DNA from: UBA3206 sp963623875
Lineage (GTDB): Bacteria > Bacillota_I > Bacilli_A > Acholeplasmatales > Anaeroplasmataceae
Length of the DNA stretch: 40,567 nt
NCBI GenBank assembly: GCA_963623875.1
Contig: CAVFNL010000024.1
Location: 1 to 40,567 of the forward strand
Direction of reading: 5' to 3'
The position numbers and the translations under genes were made by a program. Below the pieces are notes generated by a model that was not told the origin of the DNA, did not search any database, and was given only the letters and a program-made list of their open reading frames with translations. Position 1 is the first letter of the stretch; each line of letters starts with the position of its first letter. Shown in pieces: positions 13,921-20,883 of the stretch.

Positions 13921-15143
13921 ATAACTTTTCTTACCTCTAGTCCTAAAAGAGATAGGTCAAGGCTAGATTCTGGTGTTAGTTCAATTGATTTAGTATTATT
14001 AACTGTTTCATCAACAAGAGTCTCATAATCAAATAAAGCCTCATACTCAACACACTTATCTAAATGTGGATGTGTCGCTGGATTTTTTGGCACATACACT
14101 GTACAACAATCCGCAAAAGGTTTGATTGATGTTTCAAACGTTTTATATTTTTCCGCAAGTCTTATAATATCAACCTTATCATATGTAACAAGCGGACGTA
14201 TAACAGGCATATTTGTAACATTATTAATAACATTCATTGAATATAATGTTTGTGATGCGACTTGTCCTACTGATTCTCCATTAACTAGAACCATACAATC
14301 TCTTTTTAATGCTAATTTAGTTGCGATTCTATACATCATTCTTCTCATTATTGTAATGTTATATTGTTCAGGTACATTTTCAAGAAGCGCCATATGCATT
14401 TCTTTAAATGGTACCATGTGAAGAATAATTTTGTTGTTTGGTGCATAGTTAGACATTATCTTAACTAAATCCACTACTTTTTGTGCGCTTTCAATAGATG
14501 TAAGTGGTGTCGATTCAAAATGAATGCACTCAATCTCTATTCCTTGTTTCATCGCAAGAATTCCACATACTGGTGAATCAATACCACCTGACAACATAAC
14601 CATACCTTTACCAGCTACTCCTACTGGAAATCCACCCATACCTCTAATTTCTTGAGTATACATAAAACATCCTTCGTTACGTACTTCAACATATAATGTC
14701 TTCTCTGGATTATGAACATCTACAATTAAATTACTGCATGAAGATAGTACAGCTCCCGCAACTATTTGATTTAGTTCAGGTGATGTAATAGGATATCTTT
14801 TATCAGCTCTTTTGCATTTAACTTTAAAAGTAACTTTATCACCTGTAATTTCTTCCTTACAAAGTTTTATAGCACTTTCCTTTATAACTTCTATATCTTT
14901 ATCACACTCGTAACATAAAGAATACGAATAAAGTCCTGAAACTTTATCAAGACCTTCAACAACATCTTCATATTTTGTATCATTTAAATCAATATAAACT
15001 CTATCATGATAATTACGAATCACAACATTAAGTCCTTTAAGTTTTAAATGTATTAATTTTATAAGTCTATTATAAAATTCTTTTTGATTTCTACCTTTCA
15101 GTGTTAAATCACCAAATCTTACAAGTATTTGATTATATATCAT
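13917..15143 (-). CDS. thiI: tRNA 4-thiouridine synthetase ThiI
   Basis: A 408-residue protein. The N-terminal ferredoxin-like and THUMP domains cover about residues 1-165. The PP-loop ATPase follows with SGGIDS at 185-190 and a conserved ADCCTVYVPKNPATHP segment near the C-terminus. It adenylates U8 of tRNA and inserts sulfur supplied by a cysteine desulfurase. The rhodanese domain of enteric ThiI is absent, as in Bacillus. The open frame extends 45 codons upstream to 15278, but those codons cross the divergent promoter region and the GGAG ribosome site fits the ATG at 15143. The sulfur donor could be SufS from this window or a dedicated NifZ-type desulfurase elsewhere. Confidence 0.95.
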   Translation of the reverse strand: MIYNQILVRFGDLTLKGRNQKEFYNRLIKLIHLKLKGLNVVIRNYHDRVYIDLNDTKYEDVVEGLDKVSGLYSYSLCYECDKDIEVIKESAIKLCKEEITGDKVTFKVKCKRADKRYPITSPELNQIVAGAVLSSCSNLIVDVHNPEKTLYVEVRNEGCFMYTQEIRGMGGFPVGVAGKGMVMLSGGIDSPVCGILAMKQGIEIECIHFESTPLTSIESAQKVVDLVKIMSNYAPNNKIILHMVPFKEMHMALLENVPEQYNITIMRRMMYRIATKLALKRDCMVLVNGESVGQVASQTLYSMNVINNVTNMPVIRPLVTYDKVDIIRLAEKYKTFETSIKPFADCCTVYVPKNPATHPHLDKCVEYEALFDYETLVDETVNNTKSIELTPESSLDLSLLGLEVRKVI

Positions 15144-15171
15144 AATACTATCACTCCATTTCACAAAAAAT

Positions 15172-15222
15172 ATTTTACAATGTTTAAAAGTAGTTGTCAA
15201 TTTATGATATGATATATAATAT
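15172..15222. promoter_or_regulatory. Back-to-back promoters of thiI (-) and the GNAT-HAD gene (+) sharing one -35 site
   Basis: Minus strand: TTGACA at 15195-15200, a 17-nt spacer and TAAAAT at 15172-15177. Plus strand: TTGTCA at 15194-15199 with TAATAT at 15217-15222 (17-nt spacer) or TATAAT at 15215-15220. The near-palindromic TTGTCAA serves as -35 in both directions, so the two promoters should exclude each other. Confidence 0.6.
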
Positions 15223-15236
15223 AAGGATGGGATTAT

Positions 15237-16301
15237 ATGGAATTTAAAATTGCTAAAACTACATCGGATGATTTTCAAAAATTATATAAACTTTATTTAA
15301 AAGAAATAGTTGATATAGATTATTACGAAAAATCAAAATCTTTTTACGATAAAATACAAGATAAATATGCAATTATGCTATATGAAGATAAAGAAGCTTT
15401 TGCGTTTATATCTTATAGATATGATATTTTTAATGTGTATGTAAGTCATATGTATGTTTCTTGTTTCAAAAGAGAATGTGGATATGAAGAAAAAATCATA
15501 AAAGCCCTTGAAAATACATATGATAAAGTTATAAATATTATAGTGAAAATATGTGATGCCTATCTTATTCATATTCTTAAAGAATTGAATTATTATAGAA
15601 TATCCTCAAATGTTAACAAAAATTATTTCGATGTTTTTAAAAAAGATGATTCATACCATTACACAAAAATAATTATCAATATTGAAACACTATTTGATAC
15701 AAACAAAAAACTATTATTTGCATTAAAGAAAATATTAAAACTTTATAATATAAAACCCACAAGAGAAAATTTAACATCATTTAGACGAAGTATCGCAACA
15801 ATAGATAACAAATATAGAAATGGTGATTTAACAAGTGAAGAATATGATAATAAAAGATTTCAAACATACTTAAATAACTATGGTATAAAATGTGACAACC
15901 TTTTGTGCAAAAGAATATATGAAAATTCAAAAATGAAACCTAAAGATGGGTGTAAAAATTTCTTTAAAAAATGTGGAAAGCATAAACGTATATTTATAAT
16001 ATCATCACTTGATAATACTTACACCAACGATATAATTAAAAGTTTAAAACTAAAACATATTGCAGCCATACACCATCATATAATTAATAAAGATGGTTTA
16101 TATAAGATAATAAAAAGCAATAAATATAAAACCAAAATGGAATATTGTTACATAGACAACAAAAATATATCAGATGATATTTTAGAACTTGGAATTGATA
16201 CATATAAGTTCTCAACTAAAATAGATGATACTTCTTCTTTCTTATTTAAAAAAGAAATATATAATTTTAAAGATTTGACTAAAATTGTAATAAAAAAATA
16301 G
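15237..16301 (+). CDS. GNAT-like domain fused to a degenerate HAD-type domain (function unknown)
   Basis: A 354-residue protein. Residues 1-130 have the strand-helix order of a GNAT acetyltransferase, but without an obvious acetyl-CoA RxxGxG loop. Residues 140-354 align by eye with a HAD hydrolase with helical cap. KIIINIETLFDTN (about 144-156) sits where the DxDGT nucleophile motif should be, but N148 and E150 replace both aspartates. RIFIISSL (251-258) matches motif II. YCYIDNKNISDDILELGI (303-320) matches the D-N acidic motif IV. The catalytic nucleophile is lost, so phosphatase activity is unlikely. The start follows a GGATGG site. The gene is transcribed divergently from thiI and lies directly before the rpsD promoter. 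The domain assignment is inference and needs structural comparison. Confidence 0.7.
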   Translation: MEFKIAKTTSDDFQKLYKLYLKEIVDIDYYEKSKSFYDKIQDKYAIMLYEDKEAFAFISYRYDIFNVYVSHMYVSCFKRECGYEEKIIKALENTYDKVINIIVKICDAYLIHILKELNYYRISSNVNKNYFDVFKKDDSYHYTKIIINIETLFDTNKKLLFALKKILKLYNIKPTRENLTSFRRSIATIDNKYRNGDLTSEEYDNKRFQTYLNNYGIKCDNLLCKRIYENSKMKPKDGCKNFFKKCGKHKRIFIISSLDNTYTNDIIKSLKLKHIAAIHHHIINKDGLYKIIKSNKYKTKMEYCYIDNKNISDDILELGIDTYKFSTKIDDTSSFLFKKEIYNFKDLTKIVIKK

Positions 16302-16331
16302 TTGACTTATAAAGCTTATTTATTATATAAT
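16302..16331 (+). promoter_or_regulatory. rpsD promoter
   Basis: TTGACT (16302-16307), an 18-nt spacer and TATAAT (16326-16331). The -35 begins at the base after the stop codon of the upstream gene. It predicts a leader of about 175 nt before rpsD. Confidence 0.7.
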
Positions 16332-16337
16332 TAATAA

Positions 16338-16514
16338 GCATGGGTAAAAGGCAGCAACAATATATGTCTTTGTTATCATCTTATCCCTATAGGTGGAGTA
16401 CTAGTAACCTCGGCTGCTTTAGATGAAAGTACTAATATTAGATGACCAAGGATGTAATTGTATCGATTCTTTTCCCCATATAATAAATAAAAGACATATA
16501 GGAGGAAAATAAAC
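16338..16514 (+). ncRNA. Structured rpsD leader, probable S4 autoregulatory element
   Basis: The 177-nt leader holds no ORF of note but has crossing complementary segments. GCAGC (16351-16355) pairs with GCTGC (16413-16417), and AGTACT (16397-16402) pairs with AGTACT (16428-16433). The order 351-397-413-428 makes an H-type pseudoknot. Autogenous control of rpsD by S4 binding to its leader is known in Bacillus subtilis. The region lacks a terminator hairpin before the AGGAGG site, so control is probably translational. No covariance search was possible. Confidence 0.6.
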
Positions 16515-17114
16515 ATGTCAAGATTTACAGGTTCTGACTGGAAGGTTTCAAGACGTCTTAATTATTCTATCACAGGAAGCGGTAAAGAATTAGTAAAACG
16601 TCCTTATGCTCCAGGATTCCATGGACAAAAGAAAGCAAAATTAACTGAGTACGGAGTACAATTACAAGAAAAGCAAAAAGTAAGATTCACTTATGGAATG
16701 AGCGAAAAGCAATTCCGTAACTTATTCGATAAGGCTGCTAAGCTTAATGGTAAGACTGGTGAAAACTTCTTAAAATTATTAGAGTCAAGATTAGACAACG
16801 TTGTATATCGTTTAGGATTAGCTTCTACTCGTAAACAAGCTCGTCAATTAGTTACTCACGGACACATCACTTTAAACGGAAAGAAGGCAGACATTCCTTC
16901 AATTCTATTAACTGCTGGTGATAAGGTAGCTTTAAAAGAAACTTCTAAGGATCTTGCCGTATGCAAGGCTGCATTAGAAGGATCATTCGCTCGTAAAGAG
17001 TATGTATCATACGACGAAAACACAGGTGTTGGAACATTCGTAAGAGTTCCTGAAAGAAGCGAGTTCTTAACTGATGTTAATGAACAATTAATCGTCGAAT
17101 TCTACAATAGATAA
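16515..17114 (+). CDS. rpsD: 30S ribosomal protein S4
   Basis: A 199-residue protein of typical Firmicutes length. It starts MSRFTGSDWKVSRRLNYSI and has the S4 RNA-binding domain LESRLDNVVYRLGLASTRKQARQLVTHGHI. S4 nucleates 30S assembly by binding the 5' domain of 16S rRNA and represses its own synthesis. The ribosome site AGGAGG is strong and codon use looks highly adapted. The N-terminus lacks the four-cysteine zinc motif found in some S4 proteins. It stands alone between a structured leader and a terminator. Confidence 0.98.
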   Translation: MSRFTGSDWKVSRRLNYSITGSGKELVKRPYAPGFHGQKKAKLTEYGVQLQEKQKVRFTYGMSEKQFRNLFDKAAKLNGKTGENFLKLLESRLDNVVYRLGLASTRKQARQLVTHGHITLNGKKADIPSILLTAGDKVALKETSKDLAVCKAALEGSFARKEYVSYDENTGVGTFVRVPERSEFLTDVNEQLIVEFYNR

Positions 17115-17121
17115 TATTTTT

Positions 17122-17150
17122 AAAAAGGCATCTTATGATGTCTTTTTTTA
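17122..17150 (+). terminator. Intrinsic terminator of rpsD
   Basis: GGCATC-TTAT-GATGTC forms a 6-bp stem (one G-U), extended by A-T pairs and followed by a run of seven T. Confidence 0.88.
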
Positions 17151-17165
17151 TAAATAATTATTTTA

Positions 17166-17171
17166 TATAAT
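17166..17171 (+). promoter_or_regulatory. -10 box of the second TrmH-family gene
   Basis: TATAAT ends 16 nt before the ATG at 17188. The predicted start point near 17178 is the GGGTGA ribosome site itself, another leader of about 10 nt. Confidence 0.5.
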
Positions 17172-17187
17172 AATATGGGTGATAATT

Positions 17188-17961
17188 ATGAAATTAGGAA
17201 AAGATAATATAATTTATAAGGAATTAAAAGATAAATTTAAAAAAGAGAATAAAAATATAATAGTAGATGACCTAAATTCATTAACTATCTTATTAGAATA
17301 CAATTATGAAATTCTAGATTTTATATACACCGACGATATAGAATACCACGATGATACTAAAAAGATTATAGAAAAAGCTGCTTCAAAAGCTAAACACGTT
17401 TATGAGGTTTCTAAAAAACTATTTGAGCCATTTTCTTCAAAAGAAAATTCAATAGGTTTTGTTGCGTTTGTTTGTCCTAAAGAATATACACTAAATTCTA
17501 TTAAAAACAAAGAATTTTTAATTGTTTTAGATAGGCTTGAAATACCAGGAAATATTGGTACAATACTTCGTACAATGGATTCTGTAAAGGCGGATGCTTT
17601 AATTCTGGTTGATCCTATCTCTAAAATATTAAACAAAAAAATGTGTCAACTTTCTCGTGGCGCAAACCTTATTATACCAACTATTGAAGATTCTTATTCT
17701 TCTGTCCTAGAGTTCTTGTTAAATAATGATTACGATATTTTTTTAGGAGAACCTCACTTAGGCAAGGACTATCAAGAATACGATTATAAAAATAAAATTG
17801 CGATAGTTGTTGGAAATGAGCGCTTTGGAATTAATCCTGATTGGTATAATCACAAGCATAAAAAAGTGTTTATTCCTATGGAAGGACATAATAATAGCCT
17901 TAACGTAGGAGTTGCGGCATCCATTTTAATGTATGAAGCTTATATGAAAAGAAAAAAGTGA
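17188..17961 (+). CDS. TrmH-family RNA 2'-O-methyltransferase (second copy)
   Basis: A 257-residue SPOUT enzyme with the motifs LDRLEIPGNIGTILRTMDS, IAIVVGNERFGINPDW and NNSLNVGVAASILMYE. It differs clearly from the enzyme at 13216 (few shared residues outside the knot). The N-terminal substrate domain is divergent. It should methylate a ribose in rRNA or tRNA; the target is unknown. A GTG at 17179 is in frame but forms part of the GGGTGA ribosome site, so the ATG at 17188 is chosen. It is monocistronic, and its stop codon lies in a bidirectional terminator shared with tpiA. Confidence 0.88.
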   Translation: MKLGKDNIIYKELKDKFKKENKNIIVDDLNSLTILLEYNYEILDFIYTDDIEYHDDTKKIIEKAASKAKHVYEVSKKLFEPFSSKENSIGFVAFVCPKEYTLNSIKNKEFLIVLDRLEIPGNIGTILRTMDSVKADALILVDPISKILNKKMCQLSRGANLIIPTIEDSYSSVLEFLLNNDYDIFLGEPHLGKDYQEYDYKNKIAIVVGNERFGINPDWYNHKHKKVFIPMEGHNNSLNVGVAASILMYEAYMKRKK

Positions 17962-17985
17962 TTTTAAAAAATCACTTTTTATTTT
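17952..17985. terminator. Bidirectional terminator between the TrmH gene and tpiA
   Basis: A long stem built on GTGATTT/AAATCAC with flanking A and T runs works in both directions. It covers both stop codons of the convergent genes. Confidence 0.88.
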
Positions 17986-18743
17986 TTTGCCTCAACGCAT
18001 TTAAACGCCATATCAATAAATTTTTTAGAATCTAGGGAAGCTCCACCAACTAAAACTCCATCAACATCTTCTTCTTTTACTAAGTCTGAAACGTTTGAAG
18101 GATTAACAGAACCTCCATATAATATTCTAATCTTTGAAGCAATTTCTGCTCCATATAATTCATCAATAAAACTTCTGATTAATTTACATTTATCATTTGC
18201 AATTTGCGGAGTAGCAGTTTTTCCAGTTCCAACTGCCCAAATTGGTTCATAGGCTAATATTACCTTATCCATTTGCTCATCAGGTAATCCGATAAGAGCT
18301 GCATGGACTTGTCTTCGTAATATATTGTCAGTATTATGATGAAGATATTGATCTTCTGTTTCACCAAAACATATTACTGGAATCAAATTATGTTCTAACG
18401 CTTGAAGTGCTTTCTTTTGTACATCTTCATCAGATTCACCAAAATATCTTCTTCTTTCATTGTGTCCAACTAAAACATGTGATACGCCAACAGTACGCAA
18501 CATTTCAGCAGATATTTCTCCAGTGTAAGCTCCACAATTTTCATAATGCATATTTTGAGCACCAATTTCTAGATTATCTCCTTGTCTTTTTATAAGAGAT
18601 ACAAGAAGCATTGCTGGTGGAAAAATAATAGTCTCAACCTCATCCTTACTTGGAAGATTCTCATTAACTTCATAGATGAACTTTAATGCTTCATCATATG
18701 TTTTATACATCTTCCAATTACCAGCCATTATAGGTTTTCTCAT
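17979..18743 (-). CDS. tpiA: Triosephosphate isomerase
   Basis: A 254-residue TIM-barrel enzyme interconverting dihydroxyacetone phosphate and glyceraldehyde 3-phosphate in glycolysis. Catalytic residues are visible: K11 in GNWKM, H94 in LVGHNERR, E166 in AYEPIWAVGTGKTATP, and the phosphate-binding ILYGGSVNPSN. The residue after the catalytic His is Asn in place of the nearly invariant Ser (GHSERR is usual). An ATG at 18752 lies too close to the AGGGTGA site; the ATG at 18743 is spaced correctly. It follows the HPr-like gene and pgk on the same strand, in line with a glycolytic cluster. Confidence 0.97.
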   Translation of the reverse strand: MRKPIMAGNWKMYKTYDEALKFIYEVNENLPSKDEVETIIFPPAMLLVSLIKRQGDNLEIGAQNMHYENCGAYTGEISAEMLRTVGVSHVLVGHNERRRYFGESDEDVQKKALQALEHNLIPVICFGETEDQYLHHNTDNILRRQVHAALIGLPDEQMDKVILAYEPIWAVGTGKTATPQIANDKCKLIRSFIDELYGAEIASKIRILYGGSVNPSNVSDLVKEEDVDGVLVGGASLDSKKFIDMAFKCVEAKK

Positions 18744-18803
18744 AGCATTCACCCTTTACTTTTCATTTTTAAAGCCCATAATAGGCTTTTATATATTTTT
18801 TAA

Positions 18804-19052
18804 TTATTTTTCAAGAATTTCTGCAATGTCATCTATAGCTTGTTCAGCTTGGTCTCCGTTTGCAACAATCTTAACGTTCTCTCCTGAAGGTACAGCTAGT
18901 GACATTAATCCTAAGATAGACTTAACATCTACTACCTTATCTTCATAAACTAAATTGATTTCTACATCATACTTAGATGCAGCTTGTACAACTTTTGCTG
19001 CAAGACTCGCATGAAGCCCTACTGTACTTTTAACTATTATTGTCTTTTCCAT
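18804..19052 (-). CDS. HPr-family phosphocarrier protein with altered active-site loop
   Basis: An 82-residue HPr fold. The phosphorylatable His is present (H14 in VGLHASLAAKVV), but the usual HARPA is HASLA, so the Arg and Pro next to it are lost. The regulatory serine is kept (S45 in DVKSILGLMSL), the site for HPr kinase. In HPr the Arg helps stabilise phosphate transfer from enzyme I, so this protein may be a poor phosphocarrier and act mainly in regulation, as Crh does; that is inference. A strong AGGAGG site precedes the ATG, and TATAAT at 19077-19082 suggests a separate promoter. It lies between pgk and tpiA, a sensible place for carbon control. Confidence 0.88.
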   Translation of the reverse strand: MEKTIIVKSTVGLHASLAAKVVQAASKYDVEINLVYEDKVVDVKSILGLMSLAVPSGENVKIVANGDQAEQAIDDIAEILEK

Positions 19053-19125
19053 ATCTTTTCCTCCTAATAGGTAAACATTATACTATTATTGTATCATACA
19101 AATGATAAATTACAATGTTTTTATA

Positions 19126-20319
19126 TTACTTATCGTCTACGCACGCAACACCTGGAAGTGTCTTACCTTCAAGATATTCTAAGGAAGCTCCTCCACCTGT
19201 TGAGATATGAGATACTTTTGATGCATATCCAAATTGAATTGCTGCTGCGGCACTATCTCCACCACCGATAATTGTTGTTGCATTCTTTAAATTAGCTAAT
19301 GCTTCGCAAATTCCAATTGTACCCTTTGCATAGTTAGACATTTCGAATACTCCCATAGGTCCGTTCCATACAACTGTCTTAGCATCCGCAAGAATAGATG
19401 CGAATAATTTTGATGTTTCAGTACCAATGTCTAGTCCCATTTCATTATCCTTTATATCATTTACTGAAGTAGTGTGGAATGGAGTATCATTACTGAATTC
19501 TGTTGTTACAACAGTATCAACTGGTAAAACTAATTTATCTCCAGCTTTAGTCAATAAATCTCTTGCAAGATCAATTTTGTCAGCTTCACACTTAGATGCT
19601 CCTACATTCTTTCCTAATGCCTTAAGGAATGTAAACATCATACCTCCACCAACTAAAATCTTATCTGCTTTTTCGATTAGTGATTCAATAACACCAATCT
19701 TATCTGATACCTTTGATCCACCAAGAATCGCAACAAATGGTCTAACTGGATTATCTACAGCTCCTCCAATAAACTTGATTTCTTTTTCTAATAAGAATCC
19801 AGCAGCTGTTTCCTTGATATTTGATGCAATACCAACGTTTGATGCATGAGCACGGTGTGCTGTACCAAACGCATCATTTACAAATAAATCTCCTAATGAA
19901 GCCCAGTAAGCTCCAAGTTCAGGATCATTTCCTGATTCTTTCTTACCATTTAAATCCTCGAAACGTGTGTTTTCGAACATTAAGATATCACCATCTTGCA
20001 TAGAAGCGATTGCATCTTCAAGTTCTTTACCACGAGTTTGTGGAATAAATTTAACTGGTTTTCCTACTAACTCTTCAAATCTTTTAGCAACAGGTGCTAG
20101 GGTATTTGTTAATTTATCTTCTTCTGTTTTAATACGTCCTAGATGAGAGAATACAATAGCTTTCCCTCCATTGTTAATAACGTAATTAATTGTAGGTAAT
20201 GCTTCTCTAATACGATTGTCATCCGTAATAACGCCATTCTTCATAGGCACGTTAAAATCAACACGCATTAATACCTTTTTACCTTTTACATCTAAATCTG
20301 TAACGACTTTTTTAGCCAT
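19126..20319 (-). CDS. pgk: Phosphoglycerate kinase
   Basis: A 397-residue two-domain kinase producing ATP from 1,3-bisphosphoglycerate. The N-terminal substrate domain shows VLMRVDFNVPMKNGVITDDNRI and FSHLGR. The C-terminal nucleotide domain shows ILGGSKVSDKIGVIESL, VWNGPMGVFE and IIGGGDSAAA. Full length, no anomalies. The start is supported by AAAGGA about 11 nt upstream and by a consensus promoter at 20362-20390. No clear terminator follows, so readthrough into the HPr-like gene and tpiA is likely. Confidence 0.98.
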   Translation of the reverse strand: MAKKVVTDLDVKGKKVLMRVDFNVPMKNGVITDDNRIREALPTINYVINNGGKAIVFSHLGRIKTEEDKLTNTLAPVAKRFEELVGKPVKFIPQTRGKELEDAIASMQDGDILMFENTRFEDLNGKKESGNDPELGAYWASLGDLFVNDAFGTAHRAHASNVGIASNIKETAAGFLLEKEIKFIGGAVDNPVRPFVAILGGSKVSDKIGVIESLIEKADKILVGGGMMFTFLKALGKNVGASKCEADKIDLARDLLTKAGDKLVLPVDTVVTTEFSNDTPFHTTSVNDIKDNEMGLDIGTETSKLFASILADAKTVVWNGPMGVFEMSNYAKGTIGICEALANLKNATTIIGGGDSAAAAIQFGYASKVSHISTGGGASLEYLEGKTLPGVACVDDK

Positions 20320-20361
20320 AATATAATCATTCCTTTCAATTTACGGTTTTATACCTTAATA

Positions 20362-20390
20362 ATTATAACATTATAATTTAGGATTATCAA
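20362..20390 (-). promoter_or_regulatory. pgk promoter
   Basis: On the minus strand TTGATA (20385-20390), a 17-nt spacer and TATAAT (20362-20367) lie about 40 nt before the pgk start. Confidence 0.68.
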
Positions 20391-20430
20391 ATATAAATAT
20401 TTTATTTACAATCTTTATAAATGTTTTTTA

Positions 20431-20841
20431 CTAATAATATTCATTTTCAAGAAAATTCATATAATCTAAAATTTTATTTACCATATCTATCTTCTTTTTA
20501 ATATTGTTTTTAGTTTTTTCAAAAGTCAAAATAACTCCACTTTTAAATATAATCAAAATAGTGTTTTCATTATAAGACATATAATTAACTGCGAAATAAT
20601 TTACATAATAATTTTTTTCAAATACTCTAAATTTAATAAACATTAATTTCTTAGTTAAATATATAGGTACACCATTTTTTAACCCTAATGTTTTTGCGAT
20701 CATATTTTTATAATAACCATAATTAAAAAAATGTGCTTTAAATATTTTTGTGATAAGTGCCTCATATGTATCACAAACCATATTCTCATTTTTATAAAAA
20801 ATGGTTGAAATTTTGTTTTCTTCAATAATATAATTAATCAT
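20431..20841 (-). CDS. ComK-like competence regulator
   Basis: A 136-residue basic protein with the outline of the ComK family: a short N-terminal strand region, then MIAKTLGLKNGVPIYLTKKLMFIKFRV (compare the LGI-K-K-PI block of ComK). A VNYFAVNYMS segment follows where ComK has its WI-FHHI stretch, then IIFKSGVILTF. ComK is the master activator of competence genes in Bacillus. The sequence is divergent and the call rests on pattern recognition. There is no normally spaced ribosome site; the only candidate (GGGGTGA, 13 nt away) is part of the preceding terminator hairpin. Expression therefore seems tightly limited or conditional. Confidence 0.62.
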   Translation of the reverse strand: MINYIIEENKISTIFYKNENMVCDTYEALITKIFKAHFFNYGYYKNMIAKTLGLKNGVPIYLTKKLMFIKFRVFEKNYYVNYFAVNYMSYNENTILIIFKSGVILTFEKTKNNIKKKIDMVNKILDYMNFLENEYY

Positions 20842-20846
20842 TTTTA

Positions 20847-20873
20847 TAAAAAAATCACCCCATATTGGGGTGA
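20847..20873 (-). terminator. Intrinsic terminator of the MalK-type ATPase gene, overlapping the comK-like ribosome site
   Basis: On the minus strand TCACCCC-AATAT-GGGGTGA forms a perfect 7-bp GC-rich stem (20855-20861 with 20867-20873), followed by seven T. The 3' arm is the only Shine-Dalgarno-like sequence before the comK-like ATG at 20841. Confidence 0.9.
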
Positions 20874-20883
20874 CTAATTAACT

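Noticed and set aside
15144..15278. Upstream extension of thiI by 45 codons
   Set aside because: The extension crosses the divergent promoter region and overlaps the start of the GNAT-HAD gene. It has no similarity to ThiI, and the ribosome site fits the internal ATG at 15143.
16391..16402. AGGTGGAGTACT in the rpsD leader as a T-box or riboswitch core
   Set aside because: It superficially resembles part of a T-box, but the conserved T-box sequence, a specifier loop and a terminator/antiterminator pair are missing. The gene is ribosomal and the segment fits the S4-type pseudoknot better.
18767..18790. AAAGCC/GGCTTT hairpin between the HPr-like gene and tpiA as a terminator
   Set aside because: On the minus strand, where both genes lie, the stem is only 6 bp and is followed by A-rich sequence, not a T-run. 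It may be a processing or spacer hairpin; termination is not supported.
19427..19849. 140-codon plus-strand ORF opposite pgk
   Set aside because: It lies wholly antisense to a clear phosphoglycerate kinase, has no good ribosome site or promoter, and its composition mirrors the pgk codons. Similar shadows at 2089-2307, 12188-12448, 13157-13423, 13466-13693, 14122-14421 and 35312-35677 were left out for the same reason.
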